Of a stretch of 64,000 nt of DNA, positions 55,067 through 63,933 are shown piece after piece. Both the position numbers and the translations under genes were made by a program. This DNA is from Bin87 sp963663945 (GTDB taxonomy: Bacteria > Chloroflexota > Dehalococcoidia > Lucifugimonadales > UBA3495): the NCBI GenBank assembly GCA_963663945.1, contig OY760687.1:1-64000 (forward strand), in the 5' to 3' direction. Each line of letters begins with the position of its first letter. Positions within the stretch are counted from its first letter, which is position 1. The notes beneath the pieces were generated by a model. It was given only the letters and a program-made list of their open reading frames with translations, was not told the DNA's origin and ran no database searches.

Positions 55067-57601
55067 ATGGTCACACCACCGTGGATGCCACAATTGCAAC
55101 GAGATGGTTTTGTGCATCTGCCCGGAGTAATCGAAGCCGACGTTGCGGTCCGGCTCGCCATGCTGACCTTGGGGTCATTGGATGACCACGAGTCCTCCGA
55201 CGATCTTGTGAGAACCGCAGACGGTGTGCCGGTCAAGTTGCTCTATCCGCTGGATAAGTACGACGAGTTCGTTTCGTTGCTGGGGAGCCAGCCAGTGCGC
55301 GAGGTAGTGGATGGGTTGTTGCCGGTTGGGGACTCGGTACTGACCTGGGAGGACGTACTGATCAAGCCTCCATCCGTAGGGGTTGAGGTCGGAGTTCATC
55401 AGGACATAGGCTTGGATCCCACCCGAGATACGGTCCACAGCTTGGGCATTTCTCTGACCGCCGACGTGAAAAACCCTGTGTATTTCCTCCCCGGAAGTCA
55501 CCGTATGGGGCCATTGACCAAGAGCGCGGTGGACGCGCTGTGGGCGGATTGCCGCGATCTGTTCCAACCGGTTGCGACCCAACCTGGAGACGTGGTCATA
55601 CACAATGTCCACGTTCTTCATCACTCCGAGACCAACCGTTCACCGAAACCGAGAGCGACGTGGTACCTGGAGTTCCGGAGCATGCGATCTCTCCTTGAGC
55701 ATGGTCCGTGGGATAGTGACTGGGTGCATCGCCGACGCGCAATCTGGGTTTATGCTCGGGCTATTGCCGGCGACCGCATCGAAGCTGATGAGATCGAGCC
55801 GGTCAGAACGGCGTTGAAGCAACTGAATTTTGGGACCGGAACTCTCAGGGTTCCGCACGTCACGGATACGGTGCGGTACGACATCACCAGCCCGTACAAT
55901 CATTTTTCGGCCCGAGAGGACGACTGGCGGCTGTGTACCGTGTCCTCCGACGGCACCCATCACGTCCGCGAGGGGCGGCCCGCATATGATCATCGCTTCG
56001 CTGAGGTATTGAAGTTCCACGCGCCCGGCCTCGCGCCCGTGGTCGACGATACCGGCGCCTATCACATCCATCCCGACGGCAGCGCCGCCTATGTTGAGCG
56101 CCACAACCGCACGTTTGGGTTTTACGATGGCATCGCCGCCGTGGACTCAGCGCAAGGCTGGCATCACATCCGACCGGACGGCACGCCGCTCTACTCCCAA
56201 CGCTACCAATGGTGCGGCAACTTCCAGGAGGGACGCTGTCCTGTTCGGGACGCTGACGGACGCTATTTCCACATCCGCGTCGATGGCGCTCCCGCTTACC
56301 CGGAACGTTACCGGTATGCAGGTGATTTTCGGGATGGGCACGCCGTGGTGCAGAACGATGCCGGCGACCACACCCACATCGACCCGGAGGGCGTGTTCTT
56401 GCACGCCAGGTGGTTCCGCGACCTGGACGTGTTCCACAAGGGATTCGCCCGGGCCGCGGATTTGGCGGGCTGGCACCATGTGGATATGGCGGGCCAGCCG
56501 CTCTACGCTCGTCGTTTCAGGACGGTGGAACCTTTCTATAACGGACAGGCGCGGGTCGAAGGTCACGACGGCTCACTGAGCATCATCGATGAAGAGGGTG
56601 ATGAGATCGTGCCGCTCAGGGATTCGTCGGTGTCCACTCTGGAACGGTTATCCTCCGACATGGTTGGGATGTGGAAGACCCAAACGATACGCGCCGCTGC
56701 GGAACTCGGCGTGTTCGAACTCTTGCCGGCCAATCCGGACGAAATCGAACGGACTTTGGCACTGGCGCCGTCGAACGGGGCCAGACTGATGCGCGCGCTG
56801 CTGGAACTGGGACTGGCCCGAGTTGACGGCCAAGGAGTGTTCCACGCCACCCAGATTGGCGCTCACCTCAGGATCGACCACGAACTGTCGCTTTCCACGG
56901 CCGCCAGCCACTGGGGAGATCCATCCGCCCACACATGGAACGGTCTGGTGGAATCCCTGCGCACCAGCGATCCGAACCAGTCAAAAGCGGGCCAGGATTT
57001 CTTTGCCCGGTTGGCGGATCGGCCCGGCGAGTTGGCCGCCAGCCACCGCATGTACGCCGCATACGCCAGGCACGATTACTCCCCCTTACCAAGCGCTTGG
57101 AATTTCGGCATGCACGACGCCATCCTGGATGCCGGCGGCGGCACCGGGGAACTGGCTTTCGCACTGCTCCGCGCCAACCCGCGCATGAACGCCACTGTGA
57201 TGGACAGGCCGGAGGTGGAGGTTCTGTTCTGCCCAACGGAAGACATCGCAGATCGTTGCGTTTTCGTTGCCGGCGACCTGTTCCGGAAATGGCCGGTGCG
57301 GTCGGATGCGGTGATCCTGGCACGGGTGCTCCACGACTGGCCGGACGACCACGCGCGCCGCATTCTGGCGCGGGCCAGGGAAGTCATGCCCGTCGGCGGG
57401 AGTCTCTATTTGGTCGAGATGATCCCCGACGAGGTGACGGGGTCGGGCGGCCTGCTCGACTTGAACATGCTGGTCATGACCGGCGGCAGGGAACGCACCG
57501 TGGAAGAATTCAAGGTACTGCTGACCGAGGCGAGCTTCGGCCTGCACAGGGTTGTCCCGACCAAGACCGTTAACTCCCTCATCGTCGCCGAAGCGCTTTG
57601 A
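55067..57601 (+). CDS. PhyH dioxygenase-WG repeat-O-methyltransferase trifunctional fusion
   Basis: 844 aa. Residues ~1-265 are a phytanoyl-CoA dioxygenase-like Fe(II)/2-oxoglutarate domain: metal HxD in VGVHQDIGLD (~110), distal His in VIHNVHVLHHSETNRSPK with the Arg after it. Residues ~285-515 hold about six ~37-aa WG-type repeats (GWHHIRPDGTPLYSQRY; RYFHIRVDGAPAYPERY). Residues ~525-844 are a class I SAM methyltransferase of the acetylserotonin O-MT type with ILDAGGGTGELA (~686) and VLHDWPDDHARRIL. Predicted to hydroxylate and methylate a bound product, with the WG part as a substrate or partner platform. Substrate unknown. No domain looks broken. Confidence 0.88.
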   Translation: MVTPPWMPQLQRDGFVHLPGVIEADVAVRLAMLTLGSLDDHESSDDLVRTADGVPVKLLYPLDKYDEFVSLLGSQPVREVVDGLLPVGDSVLTWEDVLIKPPSVGVEVGVHQDIGLDPTRDTVHSLGISLTADVKNPVYFLPGSHRMGPLTKSAVDALWADCRDLFQPVATQPGDVVIHNVHVLHHSETNRSPKPRATWYLEFRSMRSLLEHGPWDSDWVHRRRAIWVYARAIAGDRIEADEIEPVRTALKQLNFGTGTLRVPHVTDTVRYDITSPYNHFSAREDDWRLCTVSSDGTHHVREGRPAYDHRFAEVLKFHAPGLAPVVDDTGAYHIHPDGSAAYVERHNRTFGFYDGIAAVDSAQGWHHIRPDGTPLYSQRYQWCGNFQEGRCPVRDADGRYFHIRVDGAPAYPERYRYAGDFRDGHAVVQNDAGDHTHIDPEGVFLHARWFRDLDVFHKGFARAADLAGWHHVDMAGQPLYARRFRTVEPFYNGQARVEGHDGSLSIIDEEGDEIVPLRDSSVSTLERLSSDMVGMWKTQTIRAAAELGVFELLPANPDEIERTLALAPSNGARLMRALLELGLARVDGQGVFHATQIGAHLRIDHELSLSTAASHWGDPSAHTWNGLVESLRTSDPNQSKAGQDFFARLADRPGELAASHRMYAAYARHDYSPLPSAWNFGMHDAILDAGGGTGELAFALLRANPRMNATVMDRPEVEVLFCPTEDIADRCVFVAGDLFRKWPVRSDAVILARVLHDWPDDHARRILARAREVMPVGGSLYLVEMIPDEVTGSGGLLDLNMLVMTGGRERTVEEFKVLLTEASFGLHRVVPTKTVNSLIVAEAL

Positions 57602-58266
57602 CGGTGCTGGGGGACCAAGCGCGTACTCTGCCGCTGCTGGACAGGGTGCCTGAAGGATCAGCGGCTGCCCTCGTGGTACGGCACGCCGAGCGGGAGGACA
57701 TCCCGCCTGGAACCTTTGGCAATGATGTCCCACTTACGGACCGCGGATGGCGCGCCGCCTATCGCCTTGGCAAGAGGTTATCGCACCGGCCTGTCGGCAC
57801 TATAAAGGCCAGTCCTCTCCCGCGCTGCGTCCAAACTGCGCAATCCATCATTGCAGGCTCGGGCTGGACAGCCGACGTGGTTCCTGACACGTTGATGGGC
57901 GATCCGGGGCCATTCGTTATTGATGCTGCGTTGGCGGGCAGTCTCATCCTGGACATTGGCATCCCTGCGGTGGTGGCGCAGCAGTTGTCGTCAACCGAAC
58001 CGCCCGATGGCATGAGGTCCACATCGGAGGGCGTGCAGCTGGTTTTGGACAGCGTGGCCGATGCCCTTTGCGCTCAGGGCGACATCAGTGTGTTTGTCAC
58101 CCACGATGCCGTTCTCGCCGTGTTGGTGGGCACGCTATACGGGCGGCCTGTTGACAAGTTCCGGTGGCCTGGCTATCTGGACGCCCTGGTGTTGTGGGCA
58201 GACTCAGACCGGATGCAGTTCCTCTGGCACGGGCTTGACGAGGGTTCGTACCCAATCGGCAGTTAG
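57598..58266 (+). CDS. Histidine phosphatase family protein
   Basis: 222 aa from TTG 57598 overlapping the previous stop (TTGA). Active-site LVVRHAERE (~24-32), Arg in SPLPRCVQTAQ, second His in VFVTHDAVLAVL. It should remove phosphate from a small molecule via phosphohistidine, most simply a sugar or pathway intermediate. Its last ~63 bases overlap tail to tail with the epimerase gene on the other strand. Confidence 0.85.
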   Translation: MTVLGDQARTLPLLDRVPEGSAAALVVRHAEREDIPPGTFGNDVPLTDRGWRAAYRLGKRLSHRPVGTIKASPLPRCVQTAQSIIAGSGWTADVVPDTLMGDPGPFVIDAALAGSLILDIGIPAVVAQQLSSTEPPDGMRSTSEGVQLVLDSVADALCAQGDISVFVTHDAVLAVLVGTLYGRPVDKFRWPGYLDALVLWADSDRMQFLWHGLDEGSYPIGS

Positions 58267-59217
58267 GCGCACTGCTTCTCTGGAAGATACCTGGGGGTCG
58301 TGCCCGAGCACTCGCCTGGCTTTTTCGTTGCTGAACGCCTCCCGCTGCCCCTTCTCACCAGGCCGGTAGTCCACGTATTCGATGGGTACATCGGCGCCGG
58401 AGGCCTCGAGGCACCACTGAGCCAACTCCTCCACCGTGCGCTCGTCGCCGTTGCCAACGAAGAATTTCTCACCGACCATGGCATCCGCGGGTGCATGGAT
58501 TGCTCGCATCCATCCTTCGACCACATCGTCGATGAACGACAGGTCGCGGGTCTGCTGTCCGCCCTCCACGACGATGGGCAGTCCGTTCATCGCGTTCCAC
58601 AGCCACTTGAAGATGAACACCTCCCGTCGCATCTGCGGCCCGATCACCACGCCGGTGCTCAACACCACCGTCGGCACATCGTAAGCCCGGTACCACGACC
58701 ACATCGCCAGCTCCGCGGCCGCTTTGGAGAACCCGTACGGGTTGTGGGGCGTCAGCGGGTGGCTCTCGTCAATCGGAAGTTGCAGGGGCCGACCGATCTC
58801 GTTGCCGGAACCGGCAAAGAGCACCTTCTCAACGCCGCCGGCATGTCGGACGGCCTCCAAGAGGGCCACCGTCCCCTCAATGTTCTGCATCACCGTGTAG
58901 CGTGGCGAATCGAACGCTAGCGGTGTGTCGGCCTGCGCCGCCATGTGCGCGATCACCGCGTGTCCCTCGATGTCGCTCGGCATGATGTCCTGTACGCTCT
59001 TCCACACGTAGCGGAAGTTGGGGTGCTGCATTTCGCGCTGCAGCAGGCCGGCATGGAGCGGCGGTACCAGGTCCAGGCCCGTCACGTCGTATCCACGCTC
59101 GAGCAAGCCCATGACCAGATGGGAACCACCGAAGCCAGCCGCTCCGGTAACGAAGACCGAGTCGTACCCGCTTTCGATGGGGAGTGGTAGGTTTCCGTTG
59201 TTTTTTTCGCGGTAAAT
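58204..59217 (-). CDS. NAD-dependent sugar epimerase/dehydratase, apparent ATT start
   Basis: 337 aa if read from ATT 59217, which has AGGAGG 5 nt upstream. Between the preceding in-frame TAG and the first ATG (59112) there is no ATG, GTG or TTG. That ATG would delete the Rossmann motif VTGAAGFGGSHLV, so I use the ATT. Other motifs: YxxxK in NPYGFSKAAAE, AGSGNEIGRP, RDLSFIDDVVEGW. An extended SDR acting on a nucleotide-sugar. Convergent with the phosphatase. A sequencing error at the start codon is the main alternative. Confidence 0.82.
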   Translation of the reverse strand: MYREKNNGNLPLPIESGYDSVFVTGAAGFGGSHLVMGLLERGYDVTGLDLVPPLHAGLLQREMQHPNFRYVWKSVQDIMPSDIEGHAVIAHMAAQADTPLAFDSPRYTVMQNIEGTVALLEAVRHAGGVEKVLFAGSGNEIGRPLQLPIDESHPLTPHNPYGFSKAAAELAMWSWYRAYDVPTVVLSTGVVIGPQMRREVFIFKWLWNAMNGLPIVVEGGQQTRDLSFIDDVVEGWMRAIHAPADAMVGEKFFVGNGDERTVEELAQWCLEASGADVPIEYVDYRPGEKGQREAFSNEKARRVLGHDPQVSSREAVRLTADWVRTLVKPVPEELHPV

Positions 59218-59535
59218 GAGAGCCTCCTACCAACGGAAATGGAACCGGTCGCGATTGTACTCTACGACGGATCCATTTCGCTCGTTCGAGCGAACCAGTC
59301 GGTGCCCGTTGGGTTCTTGGTTCAAACCGGAAATACTCACGCAGCATTCTCAGGCGAACTCGATACGAACCTTTGGGCGAGTAACTGCCATCCTGCGAGC
59401 CGGCAGGAGATGTGAACCTATCTTGATGGCCCTATGGCGCGTTTTGGTCGAAAACACAAGATTGCTGGAAACCGAATCAGAATGCCCACCAGAGGGGATA
59501 TCGCGTCGCGGTTTGCAAATGTCCGATTGCCTTCA
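59218..59535. other. Intergenic gap
   Basis: About 320 bases with no supportable gene. Contains the epimerase ribosome site on the minus strand. Confidence 0.4.
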
Positions 59536-60900
59536 TCAACCATCAGGATTTATGAAACTGTTGAGGGACGCCGCGGTTCCGTCCTCACGCTCGTGAGACC
59601 AATAGAGCGCGCACCTCTCGCTCGCCCGGAGCGTCGCCTGCTTTAACAGCCTGAATTCCCTGGCAGTGTCCGCGGTGTGGCCTAACGCCTCCGATCCGGG
59701 CAAAACATGCTCGGCGACGTCGGGTACGATGACCAATTTCCACTCAAGGCCCTTGGCCGAATGAAGTGAACCTAACGAAACGCCCCGATCCCGGTCCAAC
59801 GAATACGTGCTCCTGATCGAAGGGGCACCGATGGACGTGTCATGGTTCAACCGGTCAATGAACTTCAGAAAGCCGGATATGTCTGTTTCCGTTCCTGATG
59901 CCTTTGACAGCGAATCCTCAAACCGGGCCCAACGATGCAATTCTTCAACGGAGCGGGCATTTTTCTCCGGAACATCTCTGCCTTCAGCCGCGTAAACACC
60001 TTTGTACGCGGTGTGCACCATGCCGCGCACGCTGACAATATGGGCACGCAAGATCGTCACCACGGACGTGTATGTCTTTTCAAATCCCGTCAAGTAAGTG
60101 TGGACCCCCGAGCTGGGGCCGACGTGTTTTTGCACCACCCGGACACCGTCGATCAGATGGGCATTGTCCTCCTTGGCCGCGTTGATCACATCCGCTGCGA
60201 ACTTGCGATGCAGTCCCCTGCGGGCAGTTGCCGGGTTTCCAGAGCACGCATCGAGAAAATGCGGAACACTCCGCGGGTTGATGACCAACGACAGCATCCC
60301 CGCGACTGATCGCACGTCGGGGTCGGGCCGTCCGGCAAGTCCTCCCAATCTGGTGAAGGGAACCCTGTGGGCAGCCAGTAAATTGCATATCCTCATCAAA
60401 GTACCCCGGCGCCGGGCCAATATTGCGATTTCTTCAGCTTTAAACCAGCCGCCGGATATCAATCGCTTTACGTCGTGCGCGATCCATTCATATCGCTCGG
60501 GAGGTCTTCCACGTACCTCAACCACTTCGAGGGATCGGGACACTGGGATTTCGATTGACGTCCTGGCAGATTCCCTGGTCTCCCTCAGATCGCGACGCTT
60601 CGTCAGATCTTGGAGAAGGGGAAGTCCCTGGCTTGGGACTCGGTGAACTGACCACAATTCATAGCGAGTGGCGTTGGGGTAGTCCTCTGCGAACTTTGCA
60701 GATGGATCGGGGACCAATCCCCTCCAATCGTAAATCCGCTGGTCAGGGTCGGTCGCGACGGTCACCGATTGCTCGGGACCAATCAGCCGGGTTACCAACT
60801 CGTACTCCACGGGCGCGATGTTTTCGAAATCATCAACCAAGAGATTGCGCGTCAAATAGTGGCGGAAGGAGTGGCGCACATCGTCAGCGTCGTCGCCGGT
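59536..60900 (-). pseudogene. UvrD/PcrA-type helicase, C-terminal remnant
   Basis: The minus frame holds FRHYLTRNLLVDDFENIAPV (motif II region, DDFEN in place of DEFQD), TVATDPDQRIYDWRG (motif III) and VSLGSLHSAKGLEWKLVIVP (motif V). The last motif (REFRLLKQATLRASERCALY) has lost the 'LLYVAxTRA' form. The N-terminal Walker A half is absent: upstream of ~60900 the frame runs antisense through a MetE fragment. A truncated, decayed helicase, although its frame is still open for ~450 codons. Confidence 0.7.
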
Positions 60901-60924
60901 CCCACCACGCCCCACGTCCTGGAG

Positions 60925-61146
60925 CAGCAACTGCCCCAGCAAATCCGCCGCGTCAACTATCGCCTGCCGCTCCTGGCTGTCGCCCGGCATGCCTTCCTGC
61001 TGGGCCGGGAGAACGTGATGGCCGGCACCGACAGCGGGTTTACGTAAGGCGCGTTCAAGCCTCGGGGGCACCCCACAATCATGTGGGCCGAATTGGAGGC
61101 GCTGGCCGAAGGAGCGGGATTGGCATCCCTGCAATTGTGGGGTTGA
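60925..61146 (+). pseudogene. MetE-like (cobalamin-independent methionine synthase family) tail
   Basis: The plus strand reads LLGRENVMAGTDSGFT and a stop, then in another frame HPTIMWAELEALAEGAGLAS plus LQLWG and a stop. This matches the family ending 'GRENVIAGTDCGF...WAKLxALxEGAxLASxxLW'. The zinc-binding Cys of DCGF is Ser here. A short, shifted, dead fragment. Confidence 0.6.
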
Positions 61147-61155
61147 CCCGCAGGC

Positions 61156-61345
61156 CTACAGGGGCAGATGGATTATCTGGCCCGTCGCGGCGGTATACTC
61201 CATGCAGTGAACTCCGGTCTCGAAGGCCGCAATGGCCACAATCTCCGTGCCGCGCAGGGCATTGGTGAACTGTTCCTCAACGCTGTTTGATCGGCGCCAC
61301 CGTCCGTAATCCGTAAGTGGATGGTTCCACATTTGCGCGGGATGG
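61156..61345 (-). pseudogene. Gfo/Idh/MocA oxidoreductase tail
   Basis: The minus strand reads EEQFTNALRGTEIVAIAAFE then TGVHCMEYTAATGQIIHLPL and a stop, matching the common C terminus 'F..AIRGxE.V...TFExGVxYMEFTEA...SxxTGxxVxLPL'. The NAD-binding and catalytic domains are missing. Confidence 0.5.
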
Positions 61346-61529
61346 CCACTGACCCCTTTCCTGACTGGCGGCAATTGGAACGCGACGGTCGCTCCAAATC
61401 AAACACAGTTGCTTTTCGCTGGTCATCGACAGCGCAGTGGTACGTCTTGCCGCTGTCCTTGACAAGGGGTCCGGTAAAACCGGACCATAGCCAACTGCTG
61501 ACGTGGTTTGGACAAGTAAAGGAGTCGAA

Positions 61530-62333
61530 ATGTGGCTTCGTACAAGTTGCGATATTACCTTTGATGTGAGCGTTCCTACGCCTTTTATCCTGATGCTCCG
61601 CCCCCGTAGCGGGGCACAACAGTGGGTGGCGCATGAGGACTGCACGTCGACGCCAAGCGTACCGATCACAGAGCATGCGGACAGTTACGGCAACCTGTGC
61701 GAGCGGCTGATCGCACCCCCAGGTGAGTTTTCCATCCGGAGATCTGCGGACGTTTCAACCGCAGACGGCATTGATGTGTCGCCTGGCGCGCCATTTGAGG
61801 AGGTGCACAATCTGCCGTACGAGGTTCTAACCTATCTTCTTCCCAGCCGTTATTGCGAGTCCGACCGGTTTACAGACCTCGGTAAGGAACTCGTAGAGGG
61901 CGTCGAGCCCGGCTACGACCAAGTGGCTAGAATTGTCGCGTGGATCCGCAGCTCCGTGCGTTTCAATCCAGATTCCAGCAATTTTCAGATGTCGGCAGTC
62001 GAGGTCAACCAGCAGCGCGAGGGCGTATGCCGCGAGCTCACCCATTTGGGCATCGCGTTATCCCGCAGTCTCTGTATCCCAGCGCGTATCGTTGTCGGCT
62101 ATCTGCACGAACTCGAGCCGATGGATTTTCACGCCTGGTTCGAGGCGTACGTAGGTGGCCGTTGGTACACCTTCGATGCAACGCAGGCCGTTCCACGTGG
62201 AGGGCGAGTTGCCGTCGCTTATGGGCGTGATGCGGCGGACGTGGCGATGTTCAACCAGTTTGGCCCGGCGCTGTACCCGAGAGCAATGCAGGTATGGGTC
62301 GAGATGCTCGACGCTCACCCCAGTAGCAATTGA
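61530..62333 (+). CDS. Transglutaminase-like (papain-fold) protein
   Basis: 267 aa from ATG 61530 with AAGGAG upstream. The N-terminal beta domain precedes the transglutaminase core: Cys in QREGVCRELTHLGIALSRSL (~166), His in DFHAWFEAYVGG (~199), Asp in WYTFDATQAV (~215), the complete triad. CIPARIVVGYL is also typical. Bacterial members act as peptidases or amide-handling enzymes, and no signal peptide is seen, so cytoplasmic. It stands among gene debris but is itself intact. Confidence 0.85.
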   Translation: MWLRTSCDITFDVSVPTPFILMLRPRSGAQQWVAHEDCTSTPSVPITEHADSYGNLCERLIAPPGEFSIRRSADVSTADGIDVSPGAPFEEVHNLPYEVLTYLLPSRYCESDRFTDLGKELVEGVEPGYDQVARIVAWIRSSVRFNPDSSNFQMSAVEVNQQREGVCRELTHLGIALSRSLCIPARIVVGYLHELEPMDFHAWFEAYVGGRWYTFDATQAVPRGGRVAVAYGRDAADVAMFNQFGPALYPRAMQVWVEMLDAHPSSN

Positions 62334-62378
62334 GAAATCCCTGTACGGGTCGATTCCGTTAGGGAGCAGAATCGTACG

Positions 62379-62795
62379 CTAAGGGGAATGGCGTCGGTTG
62401 AGTGTGCGATAGACGGTTGGTCTTGAGACGGAGAAGATTTCGGCCAGATCGCTGATGGAATCCTCGCCGTTGGCGTGCATACGGCAGAGTTCCCGCTGCT
62501 GACGGTCGGACAGTTTAGGCTGCTTGCCGCGCAATTTCCCCCTGGCGCGGGCGATGGCCATGCCCTCGCGGGTGCGCATGCGGATGAGATCGGCTTCGAA
62601 CTCGGCGAAGGTGGCGAGGATATTGAAGAACATCTTGCCCATGGGATCGTCCGGGTCGTAGAGGGCCCGGCCAAGGGCCATCTTCACGCCGCGTTCCTGA
62701 AGCTGGTCGGCGATGGCGCGGGTATCAGGGACGGACCTGGCGAGGCGGTCGAGTTTGGGCACGACCAGGGTGTCGCCGATGCAGTTCTATGGACC
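62379..62795 (-). pseudogene. Serine resolvase/invertase lacking its N terminus
   Basis: The frame reads IGDTLVVPKLDRLARSVPDT, the conserved DRLxRS block, then GKMFFNILATFAEFEADLIR, a linker helix and an HTH (SISDLAEIFSVSRPTVYRTL). The catalytic Ser region, normally ~60 residues earlier, is missing: a breakpoint lies near 62790. A 127-aa product from GTG 62762 could still bind DNA. Confidence 0.75.
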
Positions 62796-63077
62796 TTCTC
62801 CGACGGTTCAACTGCCCACGCTGACCCTGCACCGGGAGTGGTTGGTCCGGGAAACCGAGGTCGATGAAAAAACCCTCACGGCCGGTCTGTACATGTATGC
62901 CGCGGTAGAAGTACGCGTCGCGTTGGAGCGCAGGTAACCCGATCTGGTCAACCGAACCGGCGAGATCCTACGGCACGTATTCCGCGACGTTCCTGCCGGA
63001 AGCCGCGAGGTCGTGGTATCGCAAGCACGCCACCCTGATGAATCGTTGGCGACCCCGACCTATCGGTGCAGCGGCGT
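62796..63077. other. Gap with an unidentified gene fragment
   Basis: The plus strand from ATG 62779 reads MQFYGPSPTVQLPTLTLHRE and on to YMYAAVEVRVALERR and a stop at ~62937. It looks like a protein piece abutting the resolvase break but is not recognised. Nothing else is seen. Confidence 0.3.
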
Positions 63078-63617
63078 CTAGCGGTCTGGCTCGGCGAGGC
63101 AGGTCAATTGGGCAAAGGGGCGGGCGAGGTAGACTTGGGCGTCGCCTTTGAACAGATGGAGTCGTATGAACTCCTGCATGGCCGCGATCTTGACGCGAAC
63201 GTCGCGGTCTTTCCGACGTTCGGCCGCGGCGCGGGCCGGCTCGACGATCAGAACGGCGAACGCGGCCGCCATTTGGTGGCGGATGTTGGGCGGGGCGTCG
63301 CCCATGACCTGCTCGGCGGCGATGGCGATTTCGCGGCTGCTGCGGTGGCCACCACTGTGATTTGCGCCGGTTCCCGGCGTGGACTCTTCAGAATGTACGT
63401 TGGCCATGAGCTCGGCGGCCAGCGTCGGAATCTCAGCTTCGTTTTGGGAGTGTGGTCGGGATAGCCACGCTGTGGTGCGGCTGTTGGTCCTGATCGTGTC
63501 CAGGCGGTTGGTTTTGATGGTATCCAGCAGGTCCTGGGCCCAGGACTGTTGCTGCGACTTGCTGGCCGGGGTGGCCGACTGGCCCAGTGTTGGTACGTGT
63601 TCGTCTGGAGTCGCCAT
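63078..63617 (-). CDS. Hypothetical protein
   Basis: 179 aa from ATG 63617, chosen for GGAGG 5 nt upstream. Ser/Thr/Gln-rich N-terminal third, then helical and Ala-rich (IAIAAEQVMGDAPPNIRHQM; AAAFAVLIVEPARAAAERRK). No motif or membrane segment recognised. Confidence 0.6.
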   Translation of the reverse strand: MATPDEHVPTLGQSATPASKSQQQSWAQDLLDTIKTNRLDTIRTNSRTTAWLSRPHSQNEAEIPTLAAELMANVHSEESTPGTGANHSGGHRSSREIAIAAEQVMGDAPPNIRHQMAAAFAVLIVEPARAAAERRKDRDVRVKIAAMQEFIRLHLFKGDAQVYLARPFAQLTCLAEPDR

Positions 63618-63726
63618 TATTGCCTCCATGGATCCGACCAGTGCCGGTCTATCCGTTGTCTTTAAGATCCCATGACGATGTAGCGCCGGGCAGCGCAGAC
63701 GATAACCTCAGCGGCCAGTGCCTCGA

Positions 63727-63933
63727 TCATGAAACCACCGCTGGCCGATGGTGACGCACTATGGCCCGCCTGATCTCCAACTGCGAACCCACCAGGCTGA
63801 GGCCACTGTGCTCATAGGTCCAGATTGTCCCTTCATAGCGCCGGATCGCTCCAGCGGGTCGGTTATTGATAAAAACATTGGCCTTCCGGCCGTCGGTCGT
63901 ACCGAATCTGATGATCGGGATACCACTGAACAT
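63727..63933 (-). CDS. Small hypothetical protein
   Basis: 68 aa with AGGAGG 6 nt before the ATG at 63933. Mostly beta (IIRFGTTDGRKANVFINNRP; GTIWTYEHSGLSLVG). No family recognised. It may be in an operon with the gene at 63078 and with whatever lies beyond the window edge. Confidence 0.6.
   Translation of the reverse strand: MFSGIPIIRFGTTDGRKANVFINNRPAGAIRRYEGTIWTYEHSGLSLVGSQLEIRRAIVRHHRPAVVS

Noticed and set aside
60555..61268. 237-codon plus-strand ORF
   Set aside because: Arg/Pro/Ser-rich; mostly antisense to the UvrD remnant. Only the 60925-61146 segment shows family likeness, and in other frames.
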